From positions 1 through 40,761 of the forward strand of contig JAGHSV010000012.1 of the NCBI GenBank assembly GCA_018065665.1: a stretch of DNA of 40,761 bases. The letters run 5' to 3'. Made by a program: the position numbers and the translations under genes. How positions within the stretch are numbered: the first letter of the stretch is position 1; each line of letters opens with the position of its first letter. The DNA is from Candidatus Sodaliphilus aphodohippi (GTDB lineage: Bacteria; Bacteroidota; Bacteroidia; Bacteroidales; Muribaculaceae). Shown in pieces: positions 17,236-27,700 of this stretch. The notes under the pieces were generated by a model. The model made no database searches, was not told where the DNA came from, and worked only from the letters and a program-made list of their open reading frames with translations.

Positions 17236-17769
17236 TTAATTATCAAGCAACCCCTGAGGCAGTGACATGGCAATGACCATCTTGTCGGTATCAACTTCGC
17301 TAACGAGGTCATCGGCAGCTGGGATACTCACCAATCCACCGTCAGACCGCTGCACAACAAACAGAATATTGGCAGTCGAATCGTCAATATCAACTATCTT
17401 CCCGACCTCGCCAAGGTCATCGTCTATCATAGAGAACCCAATGAAATAGTCAAGCGGCATCTCGTCACAATGTTCGTCACTGCATATATCGGCATATTCT
17501 CGTTTCAACACAAAGAGTTCCTTGTTAACCAGCAATGAAGCCTCTTGTTCGTTATTAATTCCGTCTATGGTTAGTAACGCCGCAAAACTTGACTTTGGCA
17601 GGACAGACGACATAAAAAACGGGACATAAATGCCATCAATATCACTAATCAGGCATGAAAAACGTCCAAGGACATCTACATCAACATCGAGCGATGCCGA
17701 AATCTCGCCGTTGACACCATGAGGTTTATTATAAAACCCCACCTCTATGATTTCGTCCCTGTTTATCAT
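17236..17769 (-). CDS. rimM: 16S rRNA processing protein RimM
   Basis: RimM binds S19 and helps mature the 30S head. The 177 residues show the N-terminal RimM beta-barrel (EVGFYNKPHGVNGEISASLD, equivalent to the GxxxxxhGlkGevkv motif) and the C-terminal PRC-like barrel: DYFIGFSMIDDDLGEVGKIVD, then VSIPAADDLVSEVDTDK and the conserved end MSLPQGLLDN. Its ATG overlaps the stop of the DUF4290 gene by 4 bases, so the two are translationally coupled. In many bacteria rimM follows rpsP; here rpsP lies about 17 kb away. Confidence 0.94.
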   Translation of the reverse strand: MINRDEIIEVGFYNKPHGVNGEISASLDVDVDVLGRFSCLISDIDGIYVPFFMSSVLPKSSFAALLTIDGINNEQEASLLVNKELFVLKREYADICSDEHCDEMPLDYFIGFSMIDDDLGEVGKIVDIDDSTANILFVVQRSDGGLVSIPAADDLVSEVDTDKMVIAMSLPQGLLDN

Positions 17770-18362
17770 TTCTTTTTCTTCTTTTTCCCTTGTGCTTGCT
17801 GTTTTGCCGGAGCCTCTCTGAACTGGTGCAAACCATGTTCATTGACGTTGAGACGGATCCTGCCACGTGAATAGTGATACAAATCCTTGAAAATCTTTGC
17901 ATCATCCACATCTTCCTTGTTAATTTGGAAAATAAGTTTTTTCATATGGTTGGCAATCAGCATTATCAACGCATCTCGTTCCTCTCCCTCGGGATACTCG
18001 GCAGCACGCTCAATCATGCGTTCGATGATTTTGCCATAGTGACGGAACTGAATTTTTTCAAGTTTATAATTAATGGGCTCAGGACGGCTGTCCAAATTAT
18101 CCTTACGGACAACTTCAATTGGCCAGTCAATATCCAATTGGAAATCGCTCATAATTGCCAAATGATCCCATAAGCGGTTCATGTAATCAACCTCTCCCCT
18201 CTTCTCGGGGAACATGTTGTCCATAATCCTGATTATGGTAAAAGCGCAACGGTTACGCTCTTCCCTATCCTCAATGGTCAGGCAATGGTCTATCATCTGA
18301 TGAACATTACGTCCATACTCAGGTAGCACGAGATGTTTTTGTTGAGTGTTATATCGTAGCAT
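17766..18362 (-). CDS. DUF4290 domain protein
   Basis: A 198-residue cytosolic protein matching DUF4290, a Bacteroidota family of unknown function: LRYNTQQKHLVLPEYGRNVH at the N-terminus, MIDHCLTIEDREERNRCAFT, then the WDHLAIMSDFQLDIDWP and LIANHMKKLIFQINKEDVDD segments. It ends in a run of lysines (GKKKKKK), so the tail is strongly basic and may contact RNA; that is inference. It overlaps rimM by 4 bases and follows tsaB by 20 bases. The conserved pairing with rimM suggests a ribosome-linked role, unproven. Confidence 0.9.
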   Translation of the reverse strand: MLRYNTQQKHLVLPEYGRNVHQMIDHCLTIEDREERNRCAFTIIRIMDNMFPEKRGEVDYMNRLWDHLAIMSDFQLDIDWPIEVVRKDNLDSRPEPINYKLEKIQFRHYGKIIERMIERAAEYPEGEERDALIMLIANHMKKLIFQINKEDVDDAKIFKDLYHYSRGRIRLNVNEHGLHQFREAPAKQQAQGKKKKKK

Positions 18363-18382
18363 AATATTTATTACTTAATAAG

Positions 18383-19087
18383 TTATTGGTTTGGCAGGAC
18401 TTTGGACTTGGGTTTTGTTGCCTGAAACTCCTTGAGGTACAGAGGTGTTGAATAGGCAACATCAATAAATTGCGATTCCCTAAATGCCTTTTCAGACAAT
18501 GCCATCATGTCAAGGGCAACAGGTTTGACACCCTCAATAAACACAGCATTGGGATGGTTGATGACCTCACGAGCCTTGTCAGAACCGTTTCCAACAAACA
18601 CGACCTTATGACTCCCGAGTTGGGCGGCAAAAGAGTGTTCGTCAAGAATCATCGCTTGAGGTTCGAGAACTGCATCAAGCGCTGGGGTATATGCAGCTGT
18701 GTAGACCTCCATTCGGCGTGCGTCAATCATCGGTGCATACAACAAGTCATCATAATCAAGGAAATGGTTAAACATCGTGCTTACCGCCAGCAACTTCAAT
18801 GTGTTAACTCCAATGAGAGGAACCTGCATACCGAATGCTACGCCTTTGGCTTCGCTAAGACCGATACGCAGTCCGGTATATGAGCCCGGTCCTATACTGA
18901 CTGCAACTGCATCCAACTTCAGTTCCCTCGTACGAACATACTCGAGTGCATCGCGTACATATGCACTCAGCATAGTTGCATGAGTAAACCCGTCATAATT
19001 CTCATGGTGGTCAAGTACCTCGCCACCTGATGTTAATGCAACCGAGCAAACCTGAGTTGATGTTTCTATATTTAAAATCGTTGCCAT
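18383..19087 (-). CDS. tsaB: tRNA threonylcarbamoyladenosine biosynthesis protein TsaB
   Basis: TsaB dimerises with TsaD in the complex that installs t6A37 on ANN-decoding tRNAs. The 234 residues have the ASKHA fold and family motifs: ATILNIETSTQVCSVAL at the N-terminus, and SIGPGSYTGLRIGLSEAKGVAFG, the diagnostic GPGSxTGLRIG segment at about residues 66-88. The C-terminal half (PMIDARRMEVYTAAY) is also typical. It lies between lepA (12 bases) and the DUF4290 gene (20 bases). tsaD is not in the window. Confidence 0.95.
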   Translation of the reverse strand: MATILNIETSTQVCSVALTSGGEVLDHHENYDGFTHATMLSAYVRDALEYVRTRELKLDAVAVSIGPGSYTGLRIGLSEAKGVAFGMQVPLIGVNTLKLLAVSTMFNHFLDYDDLLYAPMIDARRMEVYTAAYTPALDAVLEPQAMILDEHSFAAQLGSHKVVFVGNGSDKAREVINHPNAVFIEGVKPVALDMMALSEKAFRESQFIDVAYSTPLYLKEFQATKPKSKVLPNQ

Positions 19088-19099
19088 CGATAATAATTT

Positions 19100-20887
19100 C
19101 TAATCAAGTTTCAACACAGCGAGGAACGCCTTTTGAGGCACCTGCACATTTCCAATCTGCTTCATTCTCTTCTTACCGGCTTTCTGCTTCTCAAGCAGTT
19201 TTCGCTTACGGCTGACATCACCACCATAGCACTTTGCAGTCACGTCCTTTCGCACCTGCTTAACGGTCTCACGCGCAACAATCTTGGCTCCAATGGCAGC
19301 CTGTATGGCAATGTCGTATTGCTGACGTGGCAAGAGTTCCTTTAATTTCTCGCACATACGACGGCCTAAAGTGACGGCATTGTCAACATGAGTAAGCGAA
19401 CTGAGTGCATCAACCTGCTGACCATTTAGCAAGATATCAAGTTTAATGAGTTTAGACTCGCGATAACCATTAATGAAATAGTCAAACGAGGCATAGCCTT
19501 TGCTAATGCTCTTCAACTTATCATAGAAGTCGATGACGATTTCCCCCAAGGGAATGTCAAACGTAAGTTCCAATCGATTACCCGAAATATACTCCTGCTT
19601 GACCAGTTCGCCACGCTTCGATAGACAAAGGGTGATTATAGGACCCATGAAGTCGGCAAGGGTGATGATTGACGCCCTAATATAAGGCTCCTCAATCTTC
19701 TCAATGACTGCCACATCGGGCAGACCGGCAGGATTGTGCACCTCAGTCATGTTGCCTTTCTTATCATAAACCTTATAGGAAACATTGGGAACGGTGGTAA
19801 TAACCTCCATGTTGAACTCACGGCTGAGGCGTTCCTGAACAATCTCCATGTGTAAAAGGCCAAGGAAACCACAACGGAAGCCGAATCCAAGAGCAACCGA
19901 AGATTCAGGAGTAAATGTAAGTGCAGCATCGTTGAGTTGGAGTTTCTCAAGCGAAGCACGCAGGTTTTCAAAATCCTCAGGTTCAATTGGGTAAACCCCG
20001 GCAAACACCATCGGCTTAACTTCCTGGAAACCGGCAATAGCCGACTGACAAGGATTATCGACGTGAGTAATAGTATCACCCACCCTAACCTCTACCGAGT
20101 TCTTAATACCAGAGATTATATATCCAACATTTCCTGCCGATAGAGAGTCGCGAGGTGCAAGATTCAACTTCAGAACGCCCATTTCGTCAACATTATACTC
20201 TTTTCCTGTATTGACAAACTTAACAAAGTCGTTCTTCCCTATAGATCCGTTCAGAATCTTGAAATATACTATGATACCCCTGAAGGGGTTGAATACAGAG
20301 TCAAAAATGAGTGCCTGCAAAGGGGCATTTGGATTGCCGACTGGAGCAGGAATCCGGCGCACAATTGCTTCGAGAATTTCGGGAATTCCTTCACCCGTAC
20401 GGGCACTGGCACGAATAATGTCAGACGGTTCACATCCCAATAATTCAACAATCTCATCCTCAACCTCATCGGGATGCGCGCTATCCATGTCAATTTTGTT
20501 GATAACAGGGATAATTTCAAGTTCGTTGTCGATAGCCATATACAAATTTGAAATGGTCTGAGCCTGAACTCCCTGAGTTGCATCAACAACAAGCAGTGCA
20601 CCCTCACATGCAGCAATGGATCTTGAGACCTCATATGAGAAATCGACATGTCCCGGAGTGTCAATCAAGTTAAGTGTATATTTCTGACCATCAAGGATGT
20701 AATCCATTTGAATAGCATGGCTTTTTATGGTAATGCCGCGCTCTCGCTCCAATTCCATGTCATCAAGGACCTGTGCTTGCAAGTCCTTGCCAGCAACGGT
20801 ATTAGTGTACTCCAACAGTCGATCAGCAAGAGTACTCTTGCCATGGTCGATGTGCGCAACTATACAGAAATTCCTTATTTTATCCAT
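19100..20887 (-). CDS. lepA: Elongation factor 4 (LepA)
   Basis: Ribosomal translocase-like GTPase. From the ATG at 20887 it reads [19 protein letters not shown] with the P-loop at about 11-18, then RGITIKSHA (G2), DTPGHVDFS (G3) and NKIDMDSA (G4), EF-G-like domains III and V, and the LepA-specific C-terminus ([40 protein letters not shown]). Length 595 is typical. A longer frame begins with a TTG at 20971, but the promoter -7 box at 20916-20909 lies inside that extension, so 20887 is the start. First gene of the lepA-proS operon. Confidence 0.97.
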   Translation of the reverse strand: MDKIRNFCIVAHIDHGKSTLADRLLEYTNTVAGKDLQAQVLDDMELERERGITIKSHAIQMDYILDGQKYTLNLIDTPGHVDFSYEVSRSIAACEGALLVVDATQGVQAQTISNLYMAIDNELEIIPVINKIDMDSAHPDEVEDEIVELLGCEPSDIIRASARTGEGIPEILEAIVRRIPAPVGNPNAPLQALIFDSVFNPFRGIIVYFKILNGSIGKNDFVKFVNTGKEYNVDEMGVLKLNLAPRDSLSAGNVGYIISGIKNSVEVRVGDTITHVDNPCQSAIAGFQEVKPMVFAGVYPIEPEDFENLRASLEKLQLNDAALTFTPESSVALGFGFRCGFLGLLHMEIVQERLSREFNMEVITTVPNVSYKVYDKKGNMTEVHNPAGLPDVAVIEKIEEPYIRASIITLADFMGPIITLCLSKRGELVKQEYISGNRLELTFDIPLGEIVIDFYDKLKSISKGYASFDYFINGYRESKLIKLDILLNGQQVDALSSLTHVDNAVTLGRRMCEKLKELLPRQQYDIAIQAAIGAKIVARETVKQVRKDVTAKCYGGDVSRKRKLLEKQKAGKKRMKQIGNVQVPQKAFLAVLKLD

Positions 20888-20908
20888 AAAAATCAAGTCA
20901 ATAATTTG

Positions 20909-20940
20909 CAAAGTTACGATTTTTTCACGAGAAAAGCAAA
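20909..20940 (-). promoter_or_regulatory. Promoter of the lepA operon
   Basis: A textbook Bacteroidota promoter on the minus strand: -33 TTTG (20940-20937), a 20-base spacer, -7 TAACTTTG (20916-20909). The leader before the lepA ATG would be about 17 bases. It fixes the lepA start codon. Confidence 0.88.
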
Positions 20941-21035
20941 TCTGGAGTCCTGTTGGTGTTGACTTCATCAAAAATAGTTCACAAAAATGCCCATTAATGT
21001 TGAAAGTACACCTGCAGATTATATTAAAATTGGTT

Positions 21036-21683
21036 TTAGAAATTGCCCTCTAATGAACTTTGTGACAGCGATACTACATCGATAATATTGACACAAGAAC
21101 GACGCGACATCTCGCCGGGGTTAGTACCGGGAGCGCCCTCGGGAACAGCCATGCCACGTTCTCCATATCGTCTTACCCAAAAATCGGGTATTTCTCCACT
21201 ATTATTGCGGAAAGTCATCGGGACCGTCTCAAAAATTGGTTTGCCAAAACTGTCAACATAACTAATCTGAACTAACTCGCTGCAGTAGATGGCGCTATCA
21301 CCCAGCATGAAATAATGATCGTAGGGACGGCCCACATACTTCAACGCATTATGCACCGAAGTCCCAACATCAACACCATGCACACTGGCAAGTACAAAAG
21401 CACTTGCACAGGTATCGGCAAGGAAATTTTCAATTGGGGTTAATGACACCTGTTCAGGTATCGCCTCAAGGGCAAATAATGGTCCATTATCGCCACCAAT
21501 GCGGTGCATTATGGCAACATGGTCGATTGACAACGAATCAATGCCACCTGTAACAGATGTGATGGGGTTAGTGCTTTTGGAGACAACAAACACAAGACTT
21601 CCCTCATGGATTCCATCATATTGAGCCATTGCCGGTAGCATGGCAAACAAGAGTAATGATATCGAAAAAATAATTGATTTCAT
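21036..21683 (-). CDS. YiiX/YebB-like NlpC/P60-type cysteine hydrolase, exported
   Basis: 215 residues with a signal peptide ([20 protein letters not shown]). The remainder matches the permuted NlpC/P60 group typified by YiiX: the His comes first ([12 protein letters not shown]55), then an acidic residue ([11 protein letters not shown]73), and the Cys later in [12 protein letters not shown] (C134). Members cleave or trap lipid-, amide- or peptide-linked substrates; the substrate here is unknown. It lies 4 bases after lptD, so an envelope role is likely. About 150 bases downstream to the lepA start hold no obvious terminator. Confidence 0.86.
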   Translation of the reverse strand: MKSIIFSISLLLFAMLPAMAQYDGIHEGSLVFVVSKSTNPITSVTGGIDSLSIDHVAIMHRIGGDNGPLFALEAIPEQVSLTPIENFLADTCASAFVLASVHGVDVGTSVHNALKYVGRPYDHYFMLGDSAIYCSELVQISYVDSFGKPIFETVPMTFRNNSGEIPDFWVRRYGERGMAVPEGAPGTNPGEMSRRSCVNIIDVVSLSQSSLEGNF

Positions 21684-21687
21684 GGCA

Positions 21688-24387
21688 TCAGAACCACGTT
21701 ACACCATTACTGTAACTCGACCGCTTGTCATACTTGACATCCTGCAAGATAGAGGACTTGACTGCAATGTGGAAATTATAACTCTTGTATGGCCCTACCG
21801 GAACGAAACTTGCGCTCATGATAAAGCAGTGCATCTCACGTGACACCGAGCAGTTCATATAGGCAATCTTGTGGTGGTCAAAGTCGTAACTTGCCGAGAA
21901 CGACATATTCCAGTTTTTGGTTGGTGACACACTGCCATTGAAACTGAGAGAGTGATTGAAACGTCCCTTATACTCCATCTTATCATAGTCAAACTGACCA
22001 TATCCATAGTTAACCGAATAGTTGAAACCAATGTTCCAGGGGAAGTCCCACTTAGCATATCCGTCATTGTCCAACGTCACACCATCGGGCACTTCACTGC
22101 CCTCTTGCTTGACTTCGTCGGTGTTTGGATTACCGTCAGTTGCTGGCTGCTGGGTCTGATTAGAAGTTTCTTCCTTCTTTTTTCGCTTAAAAGTATTATT
22201 ATTAATAGTATAAGAGAACGATGTACCCGTGCTTGACAGTCGTCCCCAACCGCCACCGTGGAACAGGCGCAATTTATTGATTCGGACGGGCGTTCCCTCA
22301 GCATTCAAACCATACTTATACACATCCCACGTTGCAGACAGATTAAGATTGAACCCCTTGAACAAACGCAAAAGAATGGAAGTGTTCAGGTTGCTCCACC
22401 TCAGCGAGTCAGCCGCCATGTTATATGACTGGTTCAGTGTCAAATTCTCTATCAGAGACACCTTTTTATATCCAGTGCTGTCCTGGTCACTCTTGACTTT
22501 TGCCTCAAGGTTGTTGGCAATCGAGAAACTCAAAATTCCGCTCTTGCCCTGTGGGGCATTACCATAAAGACCATTAGCAAAATAACTGTACTGCCTTTTA
22601 CGCGTCACGCCTGATGCATCGGGATAATCATACGAACCATAATAACCCCAGAAACTTGATGCGAAGTCAGGTGCAGCCGAGAACGACACCGTTGGAGTCA
22701 TAACGTGACGAACCATCTGCAGTTTGTCGCCAAGAAACTTCATTGGTTTGAAGAAACCATAAACCTTGGTAGCCATTGATATACCGAAGTTGAAGTCAAA
22801 TACATTGTAAAAATTATATGTCGTATCGGCAATCTCGGCATTGGCATTCGGGTCCCATTGTCGACGTATCTTGTTTGTATACATACGGTCGTTCACCGTG
22901 AAATTTGGGGTGATGTTAAAATACTTGAACACATTAAACGTAGCAGACACCGGTACAGTGTGGCTCATTGCGTTTCGCCAATCCTTGACAAGGCTTTTCT
23001 TGAAAAAATCATTCTGCTTCGCTGTCAATGAGTTCTGGAAGCGGCCCGAATAGGACATTTTGATTTTCTCATACCATTTTTCCTCACCTACAACCCTCTT
23101 ACGCTTGAACGGAGCAGTCTGTGACATTGTCAGCGTAAAATTGGGGAAAGACACGCTAAGGGTCGAGTCGGCAGTACGTTGCGACACGCTTGCCGTTGTC
23201 GAGAGACTCCATTTAGTGCCCGGGAACTTATAAGTCATGTTCACTGTACTGCTCTTAGTGTTCTCGGTAAAGGCATTGGTGTAATATGTGTCAAGGTTAT
23301 TTCGTGAGTAACCGCTTGTGGCAAAGTTAACACTTGCCGAGAAAGTCATGTTTGGGTTGGCCTTAGCGTTCTGTGTATGCGACCAAACGATTGAGAAGTT
23401 GTGCATCTTGGAGTAATCGGGGTCGCCCTTGTCCCCTTCAACAGTAGTCAGATAGTTAATGCTGAAACTGCCATTGTACTTGTAGCGGCGTGCATAGTTT
23501 GACTGTGCCGCCAACCCCCAAGAACCTCGTGTATAGATTTCGCCTGTCAATGCAAGATCAAAATGCTTATTCAAAGCAAAATAGTATCCACCATTACGCA
23601 AGTAAAAACCTCTGTTATAATCCTCACCAAACGTCGGCACGAGAATACCGCTGGAATATTTGTCGGTGAATGGGAAGAATCCAAAAGGAACGGCCACCGG
23701 CAGCGGCAAGTCCTCGACCACCATATAGGCCGGACCCGTAACAACATTCTTCTTGGGTTTCACCTTTCCCTTGGTCAACTGAAAATAAAAGTGAGGATGA
23801 TCGTGGTTGTCACATGTCGTATAACGGCCTCCTTGAATGTAGAACTCATCGTTCTCCATTTTTTTTGTCACTCCACCGGTGAGGAAGCCATCGCCCTGCT
23901 CAGTAACGACATCAGTAATAAGGCCACGCTTTGTCTTGAAATTATAACTCATCTCACGCGACTCATATTCGCCGCTCTCGTCAGAGTACACTGGTTTACC
24001 CGTCAACTCCCCTACACTATCAGGGACACCGACAGCGCGTACCTGACTACTATCCATGTTCATGCTGATTTGTGCAGCCTTGAGGTCAATACCACCATAA
24101 ATGACGTTGCTGGCACCATACATGTGGGCATTATTTTTGCCGTATAACACAATTGAGTCTGTCGCCGAGAATTTGACCACCTGGTCAAGGTCAACCTTCT
24201 CTTTAATGAAGCGTTGCTTCTCGACAGGTTCCGGTTCCATCGAGAAAGTGTCATTATCAGCAACCGTATCAGAATCGACAACGACAGCAGACGCAGGTTT
24301 GTGGATCTGGGCCGACGTTCCGATTGAACTGGTTATAACGATAATAACAACCGCAATCAGTGGCAATATGTATAATTTATTACTCAA
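21688..24387 (-). CDS. lptD: Outer-membrane LPS assembly protein, LptD-like (Bacteroidota type)
   Basis: Beta-barrel that inserts lipopolysaccharide into the outer leaflet. About 899 residues: hydrophobic signal region (LYILPLIAVVIIVITSS), an OstA-type periplasmic domain (about 65-190, DSIVLYGKNNAHMYG and DLKAAQISMNMD), the conserved RYTTCDNHDHPHFYF segment, then a long barrel with alternating strands and a C-terminal Phe. A low-complexity loop lies near residues 715-765. The only start that keeps the signal peptide is a TTG at 24387: an in-frame TGA lies two codons upstream and there is no early ATG. Promoter at 24451-24482. Confidence 0.88.
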   Translation of the reverse strand: MSNKLYILPLIAVVIIVITSSIGTSAQIHKPASAVVVDSDTVADNDTFSMEPEPVEKQRFIKEKVDLDQVVKFSATDSIVLYGKNNAHMYGASNVIYGGIDLKAAQISMNMDSSQVRAVGVPDSVGELTGKPVYSDESGEYESREMSYNFKTKRGLITDVVTEQGDGFLTGGVTKKMENDEFYIQGGRYTTCDNHDHPHFYFQLTKGKVKPKKNVVTGPAYMVVEDLPLPVAVPFGFFPFTDKYSSGILVPTFGEDYNRGFYLRNGGYYFALNKHFDLALTGEIYTRGSWGLAAQSNYARRYKYNGSFSINYLTTVEGDKGDPDYSKMHNFSIVWSHTQNAKANPNMTFSASVNFATSGYSRNNLDTYYTNAFTENTKSSTVNMTYKFPGTKWSLSTTASVSQRTADSTLSVSFPNFTLTMSQTAPFKRKRVVGEEKWYEKIKMSYSGRFQNSLTAKQNDFFKKSLVKDWRNAMSHTVPVSATFNVFKYFNITPNFTVNDRMYTNKIRRQWDPNANAEIADTTYNFYNVFDFNFGISMATKVYGFFKPMKFLGDKLQMVRHVMTPTVSFSAAPDFASSFWGYYGSYDYPDASGVTRKRQYSYFANGLYGNAPQGKSGILSFSIANNLEAKVKSDQDSTGYKKVSLIENLTLNQSYNMAADSLRWSNLNTSILLRLFKGFNLNLSATWDVYKYGLNAEGTPVRINKLRLFHGGGWGRLSSTGTSFSYTINNNTFKRKKKEETSNQTQQPATDGNPNTDEVKQEGSEVPDGVTLDNDGYAKWDFPWNIGFNYSVNYGYGQFDYDKMEYKGRFNHSLSFNGSVSPTKNWNMSFSASYDFDHHKIAYMNCSVSREMHCFIMSASFVPVGPYKSYNFHIAVKSSILQDVKYDKRSSYSNGVTWF

Positions 24388-24450
24388 TTCTCAGTAACGA
24401 TATCACCACACAGGTTGGCAATATCACAATCAAAAGTTTATTTCAAACTA

Positions 24451-24482
24451 CAAAATTACGTAAAACCCCGTTTAGTAGCAAA
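24451..24482 (-). promoter_or_regulatory. Promoter of lptD
   Basis: Minus strand: -33 TTTG (24482-24479), a 20-base spacer, -7 TAATTTTG (24458-24451). A consensus Bacteroidota promoter, giving a leader of about 57 bases before the TTG start of lptD. Confidence 0.85.
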
Positions 24483-24678
24483 TATTAAACAACTTAAACC
24501 TCATTATTTAATTTATTTTATGATAATAAGAGATTCCAAATGCCAATTTTGGGAAGAATCTACACCCTACATGAGTTGGAGAAGAACATGCACTGCACAT
24601 TACCTGTTACCCTTGCCCTGCCACGCACAAACGTCGAGCACTTCGATTTTTTGCACTCTCCTTTTGTGATAAAACAGT

Positions 24679-24716
24679 CACCTGGTTGGGATATGTGCAT
24701 ATATCTCAACCAGGTG
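24679..24716 (-). terminator. Terminator of the surface-protein gene
   Basis: A 16-bp stem (CACCTGGTTGGGATAT / ATATCTCAACCAGGTG, one G-T wobble) with a 6-base loop, starting about 25 bases after the stop at 24741. On the minus strand the tail is ACTGTTTTATC, only moderately T-rich. Confidence 0.78.
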
Positions 24717-24740
24717 AGTTAGACCTTGTCGGCAATCGGT

Positions 24741-27700
24741 TTACTTGACCAAAACTTTCTTGCCGTTGATAATGTTTATTCCGGGCTGCGGAGACTGTAG
24801 CTTCCTGCCCATCACATCAAAGATTACTGTGTCGTCAACGAGGTTGCTGACATGGATGTCCTGAATAGGTGTTGTTGGTCGGTCAAGGACAATGCTGTAG
24901 GTATCGTTGGGATGGGCGAAATAATCCGGTCCCAGGAAATAGGCAGTATATGGCTCGACCGTGTACTGTGGATATCCTCTCGTAATGAAACTGTCTTTCA
25001 CCAAAAACAGCCAGTAGGCTAACGATATGGGCGATGAATTATCACCCGTTAAACGGCTATAGGTTCCTTCCATTGCCCAATCGTTGCTTGCAGCAACTGC
25101 CCCCGGCATATTCTTGAAATCCGTACCGAAACTATCAAACATTTGGTGTCCTATGCTAACAGGTTTATACAATGCAGGCGTTCCCGCCGGAAGCATCTCT
25201 GCATAGGAGAAACGGAGATACTTGTACTGTTCATTGGCTTCGGTCAAAACATAGAATTCACCGCCATCATCGGACATCGCATCAAATGGTAGGCAGATTG
25301 TCTCTATCTGGCCCGAATAGGGACGCTGGTGATGAACTCCCTGTTCGCCAAGTTCGGGGTAGTCATCGGTGCCAATATTCTGGGTCCACAGTTTGTTTTT
25401 GCCGTTTGACTCGTTTAACCACCACGCCACCTGACCCGACATCAACTGGTCGGTGGTGACGCCGCAGCGTCCACCCGAACCAGGCACATATGTAGCCGAC
25501 TTATAATAGTTGTTGTGCCACTGGCACGAACCCGAGTTGGCACCAAAAACGTCGCCCACCTCTGAGTCACCTGTCACGGTGCCTATATTCAGGCTGTTGT
25601 CAATCTGCGAGTCAACAAAATAGCCGGCAATGCCGCCCACATGGTCGTCACCAGCCACCTCACCAACATTCAGGCAGTTATTGAGCCACGTCTTCTGCTT
25701 GTTAGATTTCTCGGCATAGCCAACGATTCCGCCTATATATGCGTCGGCGGCGTTAATTTTGCCGTAGTTGGCGCATGCGATGAAAGTTGAGCCATTGCTA
25801 TAACCACTGATGCCACCAACTTCGTCGTCCGACGAGAAGAATCCAGTACTCTCATGCTCAATGGTTCCGTGGTTAGTGCACTCGGTGAACAGACAATCCT
25901 GGGCCTCACCCGTAAAACCACCAACACGGTCGTCGTTACCTACCACATTGGCACTGTTATCGCTGTTGGCAAAGGTGGTGTTAACTGCTTGCCCTGCAAA
26001 TCCGCCAACAATCGCGTCAATGCCAGCACCATCGCAATATACTTTAGTCAATGGCCCAACGTGACAGTTGGTAAACGTGTCGTTGTTTGAAAGTCCAACA
26101 AGTCCTCCACAGTACTTTTGGTAGCATTTTACGCTTGAGCGATCCAGAAGACGCACGTTGTCGTAGCGGCAATTGCTTGAATTGCCCACCAACGCACCGA
26201 CATTATATCTTGCCATAACATCACAAGCGTTGATGGTGACATCCCTGAATGTCGCCCCGTTGGCAAACGTGAACAGACCCACATCCTGAACCTGCTGCTC
26301 CTCTACATTTTGTATTGACAAACCGGTCAGCAGATTACCCTGGCCATCGAGGATACCTTGGAACTTCCAGCGCTCGGAGCATAGGCTGTTGCGGTTACCC
26401 AAGTCAATGTCGTTGAGCAAGACAACGCTCGCATAGGGGTTGGCAACGGCAAAATACAATTCATCGGCATTAGTAACATAGTAGTTGACATCGACATCAT
26501 CTTTGATATCAAAGCGAGTGACAAAATGGTGCGTCGAGTCGGGCACAGGCCATTTGTCCTCACCAACATTCTGTCGCCAAGCATCGGCATTGTCGCCATC
26601 AGCATTGAGGTCCATTGCAATCTGGCCCGATGCCAGTGGCATAACTGTGACAGACTGCCGACCATCTTCGTTGTGGTCGTTGTCCGAATAGATGTAACGA
26701 TTGCCAACAGACACTCCGTCACTGCCTTTCTCGCCATAGACGCTGCCGACATAGGTTGTGCCAAACAACTGATTCAGTCGAGCGAACTCAACGTTAACCT
26801 GCCCCACATTGAGGCATGTGCGCACCGATCCACTCTTGAGTGTGCCCACAATGCCGCCCGTCTGTTGGTTTCCGTTCACATAGCCCTGATTAAGGCAATC
26901 CTTGATTACCAACGGATTATCGCCATTCTCGGCATAGCCGACGATGCCGCCGTTGTAGGCGTCAAGCCCGTCACACACGCCGGCATTGATGCACTGCCGG
27001 ATAAGACCACCGCTGGCATAGCCGCAGATGCCTCCAACCTCATCGGGTTCCTGGTATTCATATACAACATAGCCTACATAGACGGCAGCAGCCACCGATA
27101 CCACCGCGAGCGAAACAGCACCGACAGTTGCCTCGATGCTGGCTGGTAGCAGCTCGGACAGCTCCACCCCATGCTCAATATATTCCCATATCAAGTGACC
27201 CCATTCTTCGCCCGAGGGACCGGAGTGCTCTTCATATAGTTCGTCAAGCGACTTTGTGGCATGATTATAGACAGACATGAACTGTTCAAACTCGCCCTGC
27301 ATGACCAATCCGCTGTTTAGACAAGACCAGATGTTGGTATTGGAGCTGCCGCCAACAATGCCGCCAACACGGTCATCGTCGGCACACACGGCCCCCATAT
27401 TGGTGCAGTGCGTGAAAGTACACCCACCTGCAGCACCCACAAGTCCTCCGGCATAGGCATTATCATACGAGCCGTCGGCAAATACCCAGTTCTTGGTGTT
27501 GACAGTGCAATGGTCAAATGTCGATGATGAGGCATCGCCTGTGATAAGGCCAACGCCCGAACCGTCAACCTGGGCATGGCATCCCATGAACAGGATATTG
27601 TAGAACGTACATCCCTTGGCAACACCGGTGATGCACCCTACCGATGACGAGTTGCTTGCAATGCCCACACCGCTAAAAATCAAGTTCTCAAAACGGCAGT

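Larger units (their letters stand above)
24388..24740. other. Intergenic region between the surface-protein gene and lptD
   Basis: Holds the lptD promoter (24451-24482) and the terminator of the GLUG-like gene (24679-24716). The AT-rich part (24388-24540) is followed by about 120 bases that look less AT-rich (roughly 24545-24665). I find no convincing gene, tRNA or named RNA there on either strand; the only open frames are short and unlike known proteins. Confidence 0.5.

Noticed and set aside
20888-20971. N-terminal extension of LepA from a TTG at 20971
   Set aside because: The consensus promoter (-33 at 20940, -7 at 20916) lies inside the extension, and LepA proteins start with MDKIRN-type sequence, which begins at 20887.
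24545-24665. Possible small gene or RNA in the stretch upstream of lptD that looks less AT-rich
   Set aside because: The longest peptides are short, with no promoter box, no strong hairpin other than the known terminator and no recognisable motif. Kept only as an undescribed spacer.
26526-27149. Plus-strand 207-codon frame within the GLUG-like gene
   Set aside because: Repeat-coding sequence on the minus strand is in frame and conserved-looking; the plus frame shows no promoter or family features.
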